Positions 26,954 through 37,461 of a stretch of DNA of 64,000 bases are shown here, one piece after another. The notes under the pieces are model-generated. The model searched no databases, had not been told where the DNA came from, and saw nothing but the letters and a program-made list of their open reading frames with translations. The first letter of the stretch is position 1. Each line of letters starts with the position of its first letter. The translations under genes and the position numbers were made by a program. Source of the DNA: Dulcicalothrix desertica PCC 7102 (lineage in GTDB: Bacteria; Cyanobacteriota; Cyanobacteriia; Cyanobacteriales; Nostocaceae); assembly GCF_003991905.1 (NCBI RefSeq), contig NZ_RSCL01000001.1, positions 186,001-250,000 of the forward strand, in the 5' to 3' direction.

Positions 26954-27922
26954 TTAGCTTTCGACCAAAGATAATTCTTTGACTGGCGCCAGTACTTTGA
27001 GTGCTATTTTAGCTAACATGAGATGAGCTGCTGTTGTTGGGTGTATTTCATCCCAAAAGAAAAATGTTTCGCTGCAACCTTGAAATTTTTCGTATTGTGC
27101 AAGTGCAGAGTCTTTCACATTTGTAAAGCCAAACTCTTTAGGGTTACTAAAAACTTGATTAAACAGCGAATAAACATCGATTGACATTATTCTGATGCTT
27201 TCACAAAACGATTGCCTTAAAGCTTCTAAAGAATTTTCTAATGTCGAATTATGTAATTTAGTTAAATTTGTCAGGAGGACGGATTTTTGACTATCATTAC
27301 GAATGGCTGGCAGAAGACCTAAATCAGGTAAATTTAATATCATTATATTCTTAGCGCCTTCATCTACAAGTGATTGAACTGCATTTGATAAATTTTTGGT
27401 TGATATAGTAAGGTCAGTAATACTACCACTTAGATAATCATTGGCGCCAGCCCAAATAATATAAAGCGATTGACTATCTGGCTGATAATTTTCTGCCTTA
27501 AATTTATCGATTTGCTGTTGTAGTCCTAGTAAACCAATAGAATTATTCGGAACTAATGTATTAGTGTTGCCAGTATTGGCGCCACCTACAGCAAAATTAG
27601 TACATCGGTCGTGATTTATTCCTAATAGTTCTGCAAGATATTCTACCCATACCCGACCGTTGGAAAAGCGGCCACAAAAATAGGGAGGTGTTGCTGGTAT
27701 GGGTTGCCCTAAAGCTAATGAAGTCACATCGAAAGAATTCCCAACATCACAGAGACTATCGCCAAATACATAAATCTTATTTAGATTATAAAGTTTTTTA
27801 TTAAATTCAGCGTCACGTTGAATATTTGATAAACTTGGGAGGTCTATCGATTGAGAAATATTTACTAAGTCGAGATTAATATGTCGATATTTGTTAACAA
27901 CATCATATAAATTAACAATCAT
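26954..27922 (-). CDS. SGNH/GDSL-family esterase or lipase
   Basis: 322 residues. The four SGNH blocks are present: IYVFGDSLCDVGNS (nucleophile Ser56), the block II glycine in AVGGANTGN, WAGANDY (block III Asn), and DEIHPTTAAH (block V Asp and His). The spacing and CGRFSNGRVWVEYLAELLGI resemble the plant-type/thermolabile-haemolysin branch of GDSL hydrolases, which act on ester bonds of lipids or glycans. There is no clear signal peptide. It is followed at distance, on the same strand, by a Calx-beta-like gene. Confidence 0.88.
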   Translation of the reverse strand: MIVNLYDVVNKYRHINLDLVNISQSIDLPSLSNIQRDAEFNKKLYNLNKIYVFGDSLCDVGNSFDVTSLALGQPIPATPPYFCGRFSNGRVWVEYLAELLGINHDRCTNFAVGGANTGNTNTLVPNNSIGLLGLQQQIDKFKAENYQPDSQSLYIIWAGANDYLSGSITDLTISTKNLSNAVQSLVDEGAKNIMILNLPDLGLLPAIRNDSQKSVLLTNLTKLHNSTLENSLEALRQSFCESIRIMSIDVYSLFNQVFSNPKEFGFTNVKDSALAQYEKFQGCSETFFFWDEIHPTTAAHLMLAKIALKVLAPVKELSLVES

Positions 27923-28149
27923 GATTTTACTCCTTATTTTAGATATAGCAGTTTGTGTTTACATGGATATATTTTTTAAAATTCCTGCACGGATTGCTAT
28001 ATATTAATAGATGTAAGCAAAATCAACTTATGCAATACTGTGATTAAAACCATCGCCTAAAACTAGATTCCCGACTTATTTAATAAATCGGGAATATATA
28101 ACAAAATGTCAAAATGATGTTGCCTAAATTTCTACCAGTTTGGATATTT

Positions 28150-28225
28150 GTAGGTTGGGTGTAGGCTTTGCGGAACCCAACTCGCGTCCTGAAAACGTTG
28201 GGTTCCGTTCCTCCACCCAACCTAC
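28150..28225. repeat. 76-bp GTAGGTTGGGT fold-back repeat
   Basis: GTAGGTTGGGT (28150-28160) faces ACCCAACCTAC (28215-28225), with a second inner inverted pair (GGAACCCAAC / GTTGGGTTCC). It is the most complete member of the family also seen at 6342, 18788 and 22721, and lies between the esterase and Calx-beta-like genes. Confidence 0.75.
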
Positions 28226-28266
28226 GAATTGTTCGATTTTTGAGCTATCCCTTGCAGTATTACCAG

Positions 28267-29226
28267 TTAGGTCGTTTCTTGTGGTCTACCTGTAACAGTG
28301 CTAGAACGAGGAATATTAATATTAGATGAACCAGATTCAACGTCTATTTTTACAGTTAAAGAATCTAAAACATCTGCTAACTTATAATCAATTCCATAAG
28401 GTGTAGGAATTGGTTCCGTTAGTAAAGACTTAACTAGATTTTTATTCAAAATCTCCCAAAAATCAGTTTCGTTGGGATAATTAACCAAGAAATTTTTAAC
28501 ATAATTAGAGATAGGCACAAAATCTGGGTACTGTAAAGGGTCTGGAACTCCAATTCCATCAATATAGTCATAGCTAACGTCAATATCGATTACCGCTTTT
28601 CCTTGATGCTCAATTGCATAATCATCGATTTTAAAAGACCAACTTTCATCAAAATCTATAGTTTTAGGTGTCGGTGATATTACACTCTCTGCATCTTTAA
28701 TCGTAGCAATAACAAAACTGTTCTTTGTGTCAATAGTATAGCTGTTTTTGTTATCGACAAGGCTAAACACAACAGTCTCCGAACCTTCTGCAACATTATC
28801 TTCATATGCTCCAACCGCAAAGGAAGCATTTTCAGCACCTTCTGCAATACCAACTAGGAAAAAAGCACTACCATTTTCTACGGCAAATGATATATCTTTA
28901 ATATTGCTACTTTGTGACTCAAAACCTACAGCAGATGCATCATCCTCACCACCATCAGTGTCACCCACCAAAAATTTAAGTTGCAAACCTCCTTTTGGTG
29001 CAGGTTCACTAAGATTAAATGAATATACCAATGGTATTCCACTTCCTTCAACAACTGTCGCTGGTGAGAGCGTCACACCAACCTGCGGTTTTCTGTCAAT
29101 TATTTCACTGCTACGATAGAATTTACAACTTAACTCTTCAAATGGTACTCTTTGACTCGAAATAAGATTAGAATTGCTGTTGTAAAGAGATTCTGCGATA
29201 ACATTTGCGTTCTGCTGATTAAACAT
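28267..29226 (-). CDS. Calx-beta-domain-like protein
   Basis: 319 residues. Residues ~50-180 resemble a Calx-beta repeat (VTLSPATVVEGSGIPLVYSFNLSEPAP, GAYEDNVAEGSETVVFSL, SFVIATIKDAE), a calcium-binding beta-sandwich found in cyanobacterial exported proteins. The C-terminal ~130 residues (SWSFKIDDYAIEHQGKAVID onward) are of no recognised family. No standard signal peptide is visible. It lies divergent from a haemagglutinin-like exoprotein gene, so a cell-surface role is plausible but inferred. Confidence 0.65.
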   Translation of the reverse strand: MFNQQNANVIAESLYNSNSNLISSQRVPFEELSCKFYRSSEIIDRKPQVGVTLSPATVVEGSGIPLVYSFNLSEPAPKGGLQLKFLVGDTDGGEDDASAVGFESQSSNIKDISFAVENGSAFFLVGIAEGAENASFAVGAYEDNVAEGSETVVFSLVDNKNSYTIDTKNSFVIATIKDAESVISPTPKTIDFDESWSFKIDDYAIEHQGKAVIDIDVSYDYIDGIGVPDPLQYPDFVPISNYVKNFLVNYPNETDFWEILNKNLVKSLLTEPIPTPYGIDYKLADVLDSLTVKIDVESGSSNINIPRSSTVTGRPQETT

Positions 29227-29426
29227 AAACTCTTAACCTTATTAATGACCACATTTGGATATTATTTTGCTCAATATTATAGGCGCCAATCTTGCTAAAA
29301 CGTACTCGACTTTAGTATAGGATGGCATTATAAAAATTGTTGCAAAATAGTTCTACTTTGTATATGGGGGCGAAATTATTAATTTATGCACTCCAACCAA
29401 CAATCGATACTTTTATTACTGCAACT

Positions 29427-31751
29427 ATGATGAAACATTTGTTCTGGGCATTCGTAATTGGTATTAATGGTACAATAGTTTTTACTGGATATTCGGCTGT
29501 AGCCCAAATTACACCGGATAGCACTTTACCCAATAACTCTAATGTCAAATTAGAAAATAATACCTTAAATATTACAGGTGGCACACAAGCAGGCGCCAAT
29601 TTATTCCACAGCTTTCAAGAGTTTTCTGTTACAACAGGCAATACGGCTCATTTTCAAAATAACCCAGACATTCAAAATATTATCAGTCGGGTAACAGGTA
29701 GTAATATCTCTAATATAAATGGTTTAATCAAAGCGAACGGTGCAGCAAACCTATTCTTAATTAATCATAAAGGAATTATATTTGGTGAGAATGCAAAACT
29801 AGAAATTGGCGGTTCTTTTACTGCCACCGCAGCTAGTGGTGTTAAATTTGGCGACTCGTTAGAATTTAGTGCTAAAAACCCGTTGGCGACACCGTTACTT
29901 AGTGTTAATGTACCAATAGGATTACAATATGGAAGTAATCCAGGCGATATTGAAGTCAAATTAGCGAATTTACAAGTAAATCCTGGTAAAACTCTAACAC
30001 TAACTGGCGCTTCGGTTAATATCAATGGTGGAAAATTGCTGGCGCCGTCTGGACGTGTCGAGTTAGGAGATACGGCGGCACAAACAAATGTATTGCTAAG
30101 TAATTTTGCAGAAGTGAACGTACTTGGAGATAATGGAGGTAGTATTGCTATTAATGCTCGTTCTGTGGAATTAGCAGGGCAAAGTACTCTTCAAGCTGGT
30201 ATAGGACAAGGGTTAGGGTCTGTTGACAGTAAAGCATTCAATATTGATATTAATGCAATTAAAGATGTTTATTTAAAAGACGGAAGTAGAGTTCGCAACA
30301 CTGTGGAACCCGACGCAACGGGACAAGCTGGTGATATAAACATTAATACTGGTGGTTCGCTTTATGTAAAAAGCGCCGCCTTAATAAGTGCCAGTATTTA
30401 TGGAAAAGGTTTGGCTGGCAACATTAGAATAAATGCTCTTGGTACTGTTTCATTTGATGGAGGGAATAATACATCTGCGACTACAGTGGGAAGCGGTATT
30501 AATCTTGAAGGTATAGGCTCAGGAGGTGATACAAACATTACTGCTGATTCATTCTCTGTTACTAATGGCGCCGCATTAACTTCTTTTGCTTTAGGTTCCG
30601 GCAATGCTGGCAATATTACTATTAACGCCAAAAATGATGTTTTGTTGAGTAATGTTGCCAGAAGAGAAAGATTTTCAAACGCAAGTGGAATTTATACCAG
30701 TATTGCTTCACCTACTTCTGTTGGTAATGGGGGTGATATTAACATCAGAGCGGCTAGCCTCGAAGTTAGCAAAGGCGCCCGCTTATCTGCAAGAACATTC
30801 GGTCAGGGGGATGCTGGAAATATTAATATCAATGTTCGCAAGGGCATTTTATTTGATGGAGTTGGTCTTCGAGGACCGAGTGGCGCCTTTACTAGCGTCG
30901 AACCTACAGGTATAGGTAATGCTGGTAATGTAAATATTACATCTCAAACGCTAAGAGTTATGAATGGCGCCCAATTGTTTAGCAGTAGTAAAGGTAAAGG
31001 AGCAGCAGGAAATTTAGGCATAAATGCTGACTTTATTCGTTTAGATAATCAAGGAGCGATTACATCTGACACCGTTGGTGGTCGCGGTAATATTGATTTG
31101 AATGCAAAGGATTTAATATTGCATCGAAATAGTAATATTACTACTAATGCCACAGGAAGTAATAATATCGGTGGTAATATTAAAATTAATACAATTAATC
31201 TAGTTGGTATTCCTGAAGATAATAGCGATATTAGCGCTAATTCTATAGATTTTCGCGGTGGAAATGTGACTATTAATACTACAGGGTTATTTGGACTACA
31301 ATTCCGTGATGCACCCACTAATATGAGCGATATCACTGCGAGTGGCGCCAATTCTCAGTTGAATGGTACTGTACGAATTAATCGACCAGAAGTAGACCCA
31401 ACATCCGGGTTAATTGAATTACCTGTTAATATTGTTGACCATAGTTACCTAATTGCTCAAAGTTGTCCCGTTAAACGAGGTAATACATTTATAATTACTG
31501 GACGTGGGGGTTTACCAGTCTCACCGAATGCAATGCTTCGCAATAATCAAACAGCAAGTATTGATTGGGTGACAACTAATGACTTAGTATCGAATCAGAA
31601 AGATACTAATTATAAAGAGCAATTAATAAAACCTGAAATTAGCGAAGCTGATAATTGGGTAATTAGCAATTCTGGTGAAGTAATGTTAATTGCTTCTGCA
31701 TCAAAAGACATACATGGGCATTTCATCAGTTCCGCAGTTTGTCCGTTATAA
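29427..31751 (+). CDS. Second filamentous haemagglutinin-like (TPS-domain) exoprotein
   Basis: 774 residues from the ATG at 29427 (29430 is equally possible), which places a good signal peptide at the N terminus (MKHLFWAFVIGINGTIVF, cleavage near AVAQ). A TPS domain (about 28-250) has ITPDSTLPNNS, GANLFHSFQEFSV, VTGSN and NLFLINHKGIIFGENAKLEIGG; note NHKG in place of the usual NPNG. A shorter beta-helix follows, then the conserved ending (DPTSGLIELP, AQSCPVKRGNTFIITGRGGLP, ADNWVISNSGEVML, final SAVCPL). It is intact, unlike the paralogue at 10975-14672. No TpsB transporter gene is nearby, and it converges on the WD40 gene. Confidence 0.9.
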   Translation: MMKHLFWAFVIGINGTIVFTGYSAVAQITPDSTLPNNSNVKLENNTLNITGGTQAGANLFHSFQEFSVTTGNTAHFQNNPDIQNIISRVTGSNISNINGLIKANGAANLFLINHKGIIFGENAKLEIGGSFTATAASGVKFGDSLEFSAKNPLATPLLSVNVPIGLQYGSNPGDIEVKLANLQVNPGKTLTLTGASVNINGGKLLAPSGRVELGDTAAQTNVLLSNFAEVNVLGDNGGSIAINARSVELAGQSTLQAGIGQGLGSVDSKAFNIDINAIKDVYLKDGSRVRNTVEPDATGQAGDININTGGSLYVKSAALISASIYGKGLAGNIRINALGTVSFDGGNNTSATTVGSGINLEGIGSGGDTNITADSFSVTNGAALTSFALGSGNAGNITINAKNDVLLSNVARRERFSNASGIYTSIASPTSVGNGGDINIRAASLEVSKGARLSARTFGQGDAGNININVRKGILFDGVGLRGPSGAFTSVEPTGIGNAGNVNITSQTLRVMNGAQLFSSSKGKGAAGNLGINADFIRLDNQGAITSDTVGGRGNIDLNAKDLILHRNSNITTNATGSNNIGGNIKINTINLVGIPEDNSDISANSIDFRGGNVTINTTGLFGLQFRDAPTNMSDITASGANSQLNGTVRINRPEVDPTSGLIELPVNIVDHSYLIAQSCPVKRGNTFIITGRGGLPVSPNAMLRNNQTASIDWVTTNDLVSNQKDTNYKEQLIKPEISEADNWVISNSGEVMLIASASKDIHGHFISSAVCPL

Positions 31752-31770
31752 ATTAGTATTTTTGTATGGT

Positions 31771-34700
31771 TTATTTTACTCTATTAATATTGTCGCATAA
31801 ATGCTGGTCATGAATTCTGACATTAGAATTATATTGCAAATAACCACCTGCCCAATTACAACCCAGTTTAATTAGCTCATTTAAATCTAAATTCTCGCTA
31901 GCTGCGATAAAATTATTATTGTCTGGAACTTTCCACAGCATTACTTTTTCATCTGCACTACCAGAAGCTAAAGTTTTGCCATCTGGACTAAAAGTAACGC
32001 TCAATATATCTTCGATATGTTCTGTGAATGTTTTTATATCTTTACCCAAGAGAATATCCCAAATTTTAATTGTTTTGTCAGCACTACTAGATGCTAAAAG
32101 TTTGCCGTTAGGGCTAAAACTGAGGCTATTAATTTTACCACTATGTCCTTTTAAAGTTTTAATTAGTTTGCCTTCTTCGACATCCCAAAGCTTAATAATA
32201 TTGTTAAAGCTACCTGATGCTAAAGTTTTACCATCAGGACTAAAGCTAACAGTATTAACTTTACTATTATGCCCTTGTAAGGTTTTAACTAGCTTACCTG
32301 TTATAATATCCCAAATTTTAATAGTATTGTCAAAACTACCAGATGCTAAAAGTTTATCATCGGGGCTAAAACTAACACCACTAAAACCGTCACTTTCTTG
32401 AAAAATACGAATTAATTTATCTGTTTCTAAATCCCAAATTTGAACAGTATGATTAAGAGTCGCAAAAGCGATTTTTTTGTCATCGAAACTAAAAATAATA
32501 TTGTTAATCCAAGTATTATTATCAATAAATTTAGAATCAATTTCTTGACCAGTGGAAGCATCCCAGAGTTGAATGAAGCCATCTGCACTACTAGAAGCTA
32601 ATATTTTACCATTATGGCTATAACTGATGCTATTAATTTTTCTTTGGCGCGAATCGCTATTATTGCCTTCAACTGTATAAATAGTACGTTCTTCTTTACC
32701 TGTAGCAATATCCCAAATTTTGATAGTACTATCGAGACTGCCAGAAGCTAATTTAGTTTCATTTTTGGGGTTAAAACTAACACTACTAACCCAATCGCTA
32801 TGTCCTGTAAAAGTTGTATTTTCTTCAATTCTACTAGCATCCCAAATTTTGATTGAACCATCGGCAGCAGCAGAAGCTAAGATTTTGTCATCTGGACTAA
32901 AGCTGACATCTAAAATCCAATCACGATGTCCAGTCACAGTAGTAATTTTTTTACCTGTAGCAACATCCCATAGTTTAATTGTATTATCGAAATTGCCAGA
33001 GACTAACTTAGTACCATCTTTGTTAAAGCTAACGCTGTTGACACTATATTCATGTCTATTAAGGATACGACTTTCACGAGTATTAGCGTTCCAAAGTTTG
33101 GCAGTGTCACTTGCATTCCAAAGTCTGATGGTTCCATCTGCACTACCGGAAGCTAAAATTTTGCCATCTCGACTAAAACTAACACTGTGAACAAAGTAGT
33201 TATCTTTACTGAGAATGGAATTATTGTGTGTGTCAATATTCCATATTCTAACAGTACCATCTGTACTACCGGAGGCTAAAGTTTTCCCATCCGAATTAAA
33301 ACTGATGCTGTAAACCTTGCCATTATGTCCTTTGAACGTGTTAATTTCTTCACCCGTAGCAGCATTCCAAAGTCTTATTGTACCATCGGCGCCACCGGAG
33401 GCTAAGATTGTACCATCTAAATTAAAACTAACACTGTAAACTTTGCCACTATGTCCTTTTAACGTGTTAATTTCTTCACCCGTAGTAACATTCCAAAGTT
33501 TAATTGTACTATCGGCGCTACCTGAAGCTAGAGTTGTACCATCCGAACTAAAACTAACGCTATATACTCTACCACTATGCTTTGTTAAGGTATTAATTTC
33601 TTCACCCGTAGTAACATTCCAAAGTTTAATTGTACCATCGGCGCCACCAGAGGCTAAAATTTTACCATCCAAATTGAAACTAGCACTGTAAACTGAACCG
33701 ATATGTTTTTCCAGTCTATTGCGTTCTTTTGCCCCATATACAGTTCTTCGCAATACTGATACAGTCTCATCCTTCATTGGGGTATCTAGCTTTAATTTTT
33801 GCAGTGGTATTGCTGCTCGTAAACCTTCTACAAGTGCATCAAATTTTTGCCCTTCTCTGAAAAGAGCATCTGAATAACGAGTCAGAGCAACGCTTTGGTT
33901 TAACTGAAATCTTTCTGCTTGCGTGTTTTTTTCCTTTTCGGAAACAAACAATAAAGATAATAAAAATAAAATTAAAAGTAAACTTATAATTAAAATTCTT
34001 AGAGCCGTAAAACGCTGTTGCCTGATTTTATCTCTCTTTTGTTCTTCGCTAACTTGATTTGCCTTACTTTCTTGAATAAACTCTTTCTCTTCTGCTGTTA
34101 ACTGCAAAAGATACCCGAAATTTTCAATAATTTTTTCAGCTTCTTTTAATTTTTCTCCGGTATATAAAAAACTTTCAATATTTTGATTCCCTGATTTTTT
34201 TTCAATTTTACACTTTTTTGTATCCAATTCAATCGCAGCTTTGAAGGGGCGGTAAACACGTTTTTTATCTAGCAATTCACGTAAAGTTTTCCAGTGAATA
34301 ATTAAAATTTCATGAGCTAAAGTAACTACTTCGTATTTGAAACCATCATTCTGTATTTCTTCGCTAATAATTATTATATTATTACTTGTTAAATGATTAA
34401 TTACTGCTCTGATTTCATTTAAAGAATACTGTGCTGATTCTGCTAAATTTGTTATGTAAACTCTGATACGTGTACTTCCTGTGCCATTTCCTATTTCTAT
34501 TAAATTTACTAAAATGTAATTTGCAATCTCTGTCTTTCGCTTATCTAAGCTGTTATAGACGTGTTCAAGATGTTTTTCTAGTAATGCTTCTAAAAATCCT
34601 CGATTATCGACCAACTGTTTTTTTATTTCATTTTTAATTTCCTCATATAACGAATATGTTAATGTTAATTCTTGATGATTTCGCCGCTTCCAAAGTTCTG

Positions 34701-36237
34701 TTAAAGAATTTTGTAGTAAAGGTAAACTTCCTGATACTTCTCTTGCATCTGTAATTAATTGTCTTTTTAAAGCATCATCTACTTTAACACCTACTTTTTT
34801 GGCAGGTTGAACAATTACTTCTTCTAAATCCTCCTCACTCATCGGTGTTACAGCTACTAGATGTTGCTGAATTTTCCTAGCAAGTCCAAAATATTCCTCT
34901 TCGGCACACTTACCAAAAAAATCTGCTCGTATTGCTAATACTAAGCAAAATTTCTCACCCAAGTCATTTAAATCTTTTAACAAGCATTGAATAAACTTAT
35001 ATTGTTCAGAATCTTTAGCCAAAGGTTCATCAGGATTATCACGCAAAGAAAAAACTTCCTCAAACTGATCCACTATTAACACCACTCCCTCTACGTTAGT
35101 GCTAATAACTTTATTTATCAGTTGTTTTAAGCCTTGATCTTCTTGATTTAATAGTTCTCTAAACTCTTTAAAGCGAATATTCTGTTCATCCTCTGGTAAT
35201 TTTGTATCTACAAAGGCTCGTGCTAAGTTATTAAGTGGCTCCTTACCAGGTTGAAAAACTTGAGGAATATACCAATTTTCACTGCCTGATATTCGTAGTC
35301 CTTGTTGCAGCTGATAAACTATACCAGCCCTAATAATACTTGATTTTCCACTTCCTGATGCTCCTAGTAATGCTAAGAAATTATTTTTATTTACTTTTTC
35401 TAGTAACTCGTCAGTTAGAGTATTGCGTCCGTAGAAATATTCAGCATCTGCTTCAGTATAATTAAAATAAGCTAAACCTTTGTAAGGGCTATCACTTGGT
35501 TCTGACTTGTTTTCTAGCGTGTACTTATCTTCTCCCGGTATAAGATAAATAGTCTTACCAAAAGAGATACGTTTAAAATCTCCACATGTATTTAACTGCT
35601 TTTCATATTCTTTCAATTGTTTCACTAATCTTTTATTATCAATACTTTCTTTACTCTTAGGTTTAAGTATATTAAGTATTGCAGCAGTTAATTCAGTACA
35701 TTTCCTTAATTTAGTATTTTTATGGTATTTGTCTCTAAAAGATTTACTATGGCTATGGAACGAAACAATAAATAATCTATTTTTACCATTTTCATTTCCA
35801 GCAATAAATTTGTCTAAATCAAGTTGTTTTTTTTGATGATAGCAACAATCAAAAATAATGATTTGATTGGTGACTGGACTTTCTTTTAGTATTTGTTTTA
35901 ACCATTGTAAAGATAATCCCAAATCGTCTTGAGAGGGATTAGATTCATTAGTCGTAAAAAAAAGTTCTGAAACTCCTTCGTTCTTAGCTAAAACATATCC
36001 AGAAAAATACAATATCACTGTATCTGCATGTTCGCCACTTGGCATTAAAAGATTGATAATCGCATTTTTAATTTGCTTTCGAGTTACATTTTCTAATCGC
36101 GTAACTTGAAATTGACACAGCGTTTTAAAGTTATTCTCTATAAATGTTGCATTGACAGCAGGTGCTTGAAGATTTTTAAAGCAATTGTACTTATTAATTC
36201 CAACTACTAAGGCTTTTCGCTTATTGTTAGATAACAT
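31771..36237 (-). CDS. Pseudo-caspase (C14-like) - STAND NTPase - WD40 repeat protein
   Basis: 1488 residues. A caspase-like domain (about 5-240) retains the fold motifs (KALVVGINKY, ADTVILYFSG, GLSLQWLKQIL, IIIFDCC), but the catalytic His position reads SGYV (Y81) instead of SGHG; the Cys (C132 in DCC) is kept. A STAND ATPase (about 255-600) follows with GASGSGKSS and VVLIVDQFEEVF, then a membrane-like helix (about 775-795) and about 14 C-terminal WD40 repeats (GTIKLWN / TIKIWD). It probably acts as a sensor/scaffold, with WD40 as sensor; proteolysis is doubtful given H-to-Y. It starts 3 bases after the pentapeptide-repeat gene. Confidence 0.9.
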   Translation of the reverse strand: MLSNNKRKALVVGINKYNCFKNLQAPAVNATFIENNFKTLCQFQVTRLENVTRKQIKNAIINLLMPSGEHADTVILYFSGYVLAKNEGVSELFFTTNESNPSQDDLGLSLQWLKQILKESPVTNQIIIFDCCYHQKKQLDLDKFIAGNENGKNRLFIVSFHSHSKSFRDKYHKNTKLRKCTELTAAILNILKPKSKESIDNKRLVKQLKEYEKQLNTCGDFKRISFGKTIYLIPGEDKYTLENKSEPSDSPYKGLAYFNYTEADAEYFYGRNTLTDELLEKVNKNNFLALLGASGSGKSSIIRAGIVYQLQQGLRISGSENWYIPQVFQPGKEPLNNLARAFVDTKLPEDEQNIRFKEFRELLNQEDQGLKQLINKVISTNVEGVVLIVDQFEEVFSLRDNPDEPLAKDSEQYKFIQCLLKDLNDLGEKFCLVLAIRADFFGKCAEEEYFGLARKIQQHLVAVTPMSEEDLEEVIVQPAKKVGVKVDDALKRQLITDAREVSGSLPLLQNSLTELWKRRNHQELTLTYSLYEEIKNEIKKQLVDNRGFLEALLEKHLEHVYNSLDKRKTEIANYILVNLIEIGNGTGSTRIRVYITNLAESAQYSLNEIRAVINHLTSNNIIIISEEIQNDGFKYEVVTLAHEILIIHWKTLRELLDKKRVYRPFKAAIELDTKKCKIEKKSGNQNIESFLYTGEKLKEAEKIIENFGYLLQLTAEEKEFIQESKANQVSEEQKRDKIRQQRFTALRILIISLLLILFLLSLLFVSEKEKNTQAERFQLNQSVALTRYSDALFREGQKFDALVEGLRAAIPLQKLKLDTPMKDETVSVLRRTVYGAKERNRLEKHIGSVYSASFNLDGKILASGGADGTIKLWNVTTGEEINTLTKHSGRVYSVSFSSDGTTLASGSADSTIKLWNVTTGEEINTLKGHSGKVYSVSFNLDGTILASGGADGTIRLWNAATGEEINTFKGHNGKVYSISFNSDGKTLASGSTDGTVRIWNIDTHNNSILSKDNYFVHSVSFSRDGKILASGSADGTIRLWNASDTAKLWNANTRESRILNRHEYSVNSVSFNKDGTKLVSGNFDNTIKLWDVATGKKITTVTGHRDWILDVSFSPDDKILASAAADGSIKIWDASRIEENTTFTGHSDWVSSVSFNPKNETKLASGSLDSTIKIWDIATGKEERTIYTVEGNNSDSRQRKINSISYSHNGKILASSSADGFIQLWDASTGQEIDSKFIDNNTWINNIIFSFDDKKIAFATLNHTVQIWDLETDKLIRIFQESDGFSGVSFSPDDKLLASGSFDNTIKIWDIITGKLVKTLQGHNSKVNTVSFSPDGKTLASGSFNNIIKLWDVEEGKLIKTLKGHSGKINSLSFSPNGKLLASSSADKTIKIWDILLGKDIKTFTEHIEDILSVTFSPDGKTLASGSADEKVMLWKVPDNNNFIAASENLDLNELIKLGCNWAGGYLQYNSNVRIHDQHLCDNINRVK

Positions 36238-36240
36238 TTT

Positions 36241-37125
36241 TTATTTCTCAGATGATAAATTAAGCAAATTTAAAAAAGATTCATCGTAGTTTGCAAGTTC
36301 CCAATTACGAGCTTTTTTTACTTGTTGAGAAGTTAGATTTTTTGCTCCCATTAATTTAGCGGAAATAAGGTCTGCATTGCTAAGGTCTGCATCGCTAAAA
36401 TTTACACTACTGAGGTTGGCGCCTCTGAGGTCTGCATAGCTGAAATTTGCACCGCTTAAATTGGCGCCACTGAAATTTGTATTTACTAGCTTGGCATTTA
36501 TTAGTTGAGCTTTGACTAATTGGGCATCGTTAAGGTCAGCATGGCTAAGGTTTGCATCACAAAGATTAGCACTCATTAGATTTGCACCAACTAAGATGGC
36601 GCCAGTTAAGTCCGCTCTATCAAGCTTCGCATCACTAAAGTCAGATTTACTAAGATTAGTCCCTTTTAAATTAGCTCGAACTAAGTCTGCTCCTTGTAAT
36701 TGAACTCCTGTTAAGTCAGCATCAGTAGCAGTTAGACCAGCTAAACTTTCCCCATCTTCGTTTAAATTTTCTAGCGCTTTAACACGTCCACCACTTCCAC
36801 CTTGACCCTGTGCAGAATTAATTAGTTGCCATGCTTCATAATGAGTACGCTTTTGCTGTTCGGGAATATTTAAAAGAAAAATAACCAAACCCACAATAAT
36901 ACTAAAAGATTCCAGCTTTTCAAATAAATAATTATTTTTAATAAGTCTTTCAATATCTTTTGGAAAATTGGTAAAGTTTAATAGGTGAATACACAAGATA
37001 ATTACACATAGTACCAATAAAACTAATAGAAAAAATATTAAAATCCTAAGCAAAAATATCCTCTTTAACCGAAGCCAAAGCATTTTCGATGACAAAAGTG
37101 TTTTTTTATACTTTTTTGTTTTCAA
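36241..37125 (-). CDS. Membrane-anchored pentapeptide-repeat protein
   Basis: 294 residues. The basic N terminus is followed by two membrane helices (about 22-50 and 70-88), then a cytoplasmic linker and about 25 pentapeptide repeats of A(D/N)LxX type (about 125-270), which fold as a right-handed quadrilateral beta-helix. The first gene of a two-gene operon with the caspase-like STAND-WD40 protein (3-base gap), so the two probably work together at the membrane. The molecular role of the repeat is unknown. Confidence 0.88.
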   Translation of the reverse strand: MKTKKYKKTLLSSKMLWLRLKRIFLLRILIFFLLVLLVLCVIILCIHLLNFTNFPKDIERLIKNNYLFEKLESFSIIVGLVIFLLNIPEQQKRTHYEAWQLINSAQGQGGSGGRVKALENLNEDGESLAGLTATDADLTGVQLQGADLVRANLKGTNLSKSDFSDAKLDRADLTGAILVGANLMSANLCDANLSHADLNDAQLVKAQLINAKLVNTNFSGANLSGANFSYADLRGANLSSVNFSDADLSNADLISAKLMGAKNLTSQQVKKARNWELANYDESFLNLLNLSSEK

Positions 37126-37461
37126 TATTCACACTCACTTACAACAATCTATAGTTTACTTTTCACTTTTCAAGTTATCCGTATTGAACACAATTAGTCA
37201 AGTATTAATTAAAACATAATATTCTTTTGAGTATTGTCTTTTATTTCCACATCTACCATTAGAATGAAATTTTGGCTGGTTGTAAGTGAGGCATAGGCAC
37301 ACCTACGCGGGAGTGCCAACTACCCAAAACTTTTGACATATCCGTTGCCAGTTTTTCTATCTACAAAAATTAATTACATCAATCCGGTAGTTATATAATC
37401 TAACAAGAACATATTGTTTTAAAATTCTTAATTTTAATCATAAAGGGCGAAATACAAAACC
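37126..37461. other. Divergent promoter region
   Basis: About 335 bases between the divergent pentapeptide-repeat and giant-kinase genes. AT-rich except for a GC-rich patch at 37290-37325 with a weak GGCA...TGCC inverted pair. No gene recognised. Confidence 0.4.
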
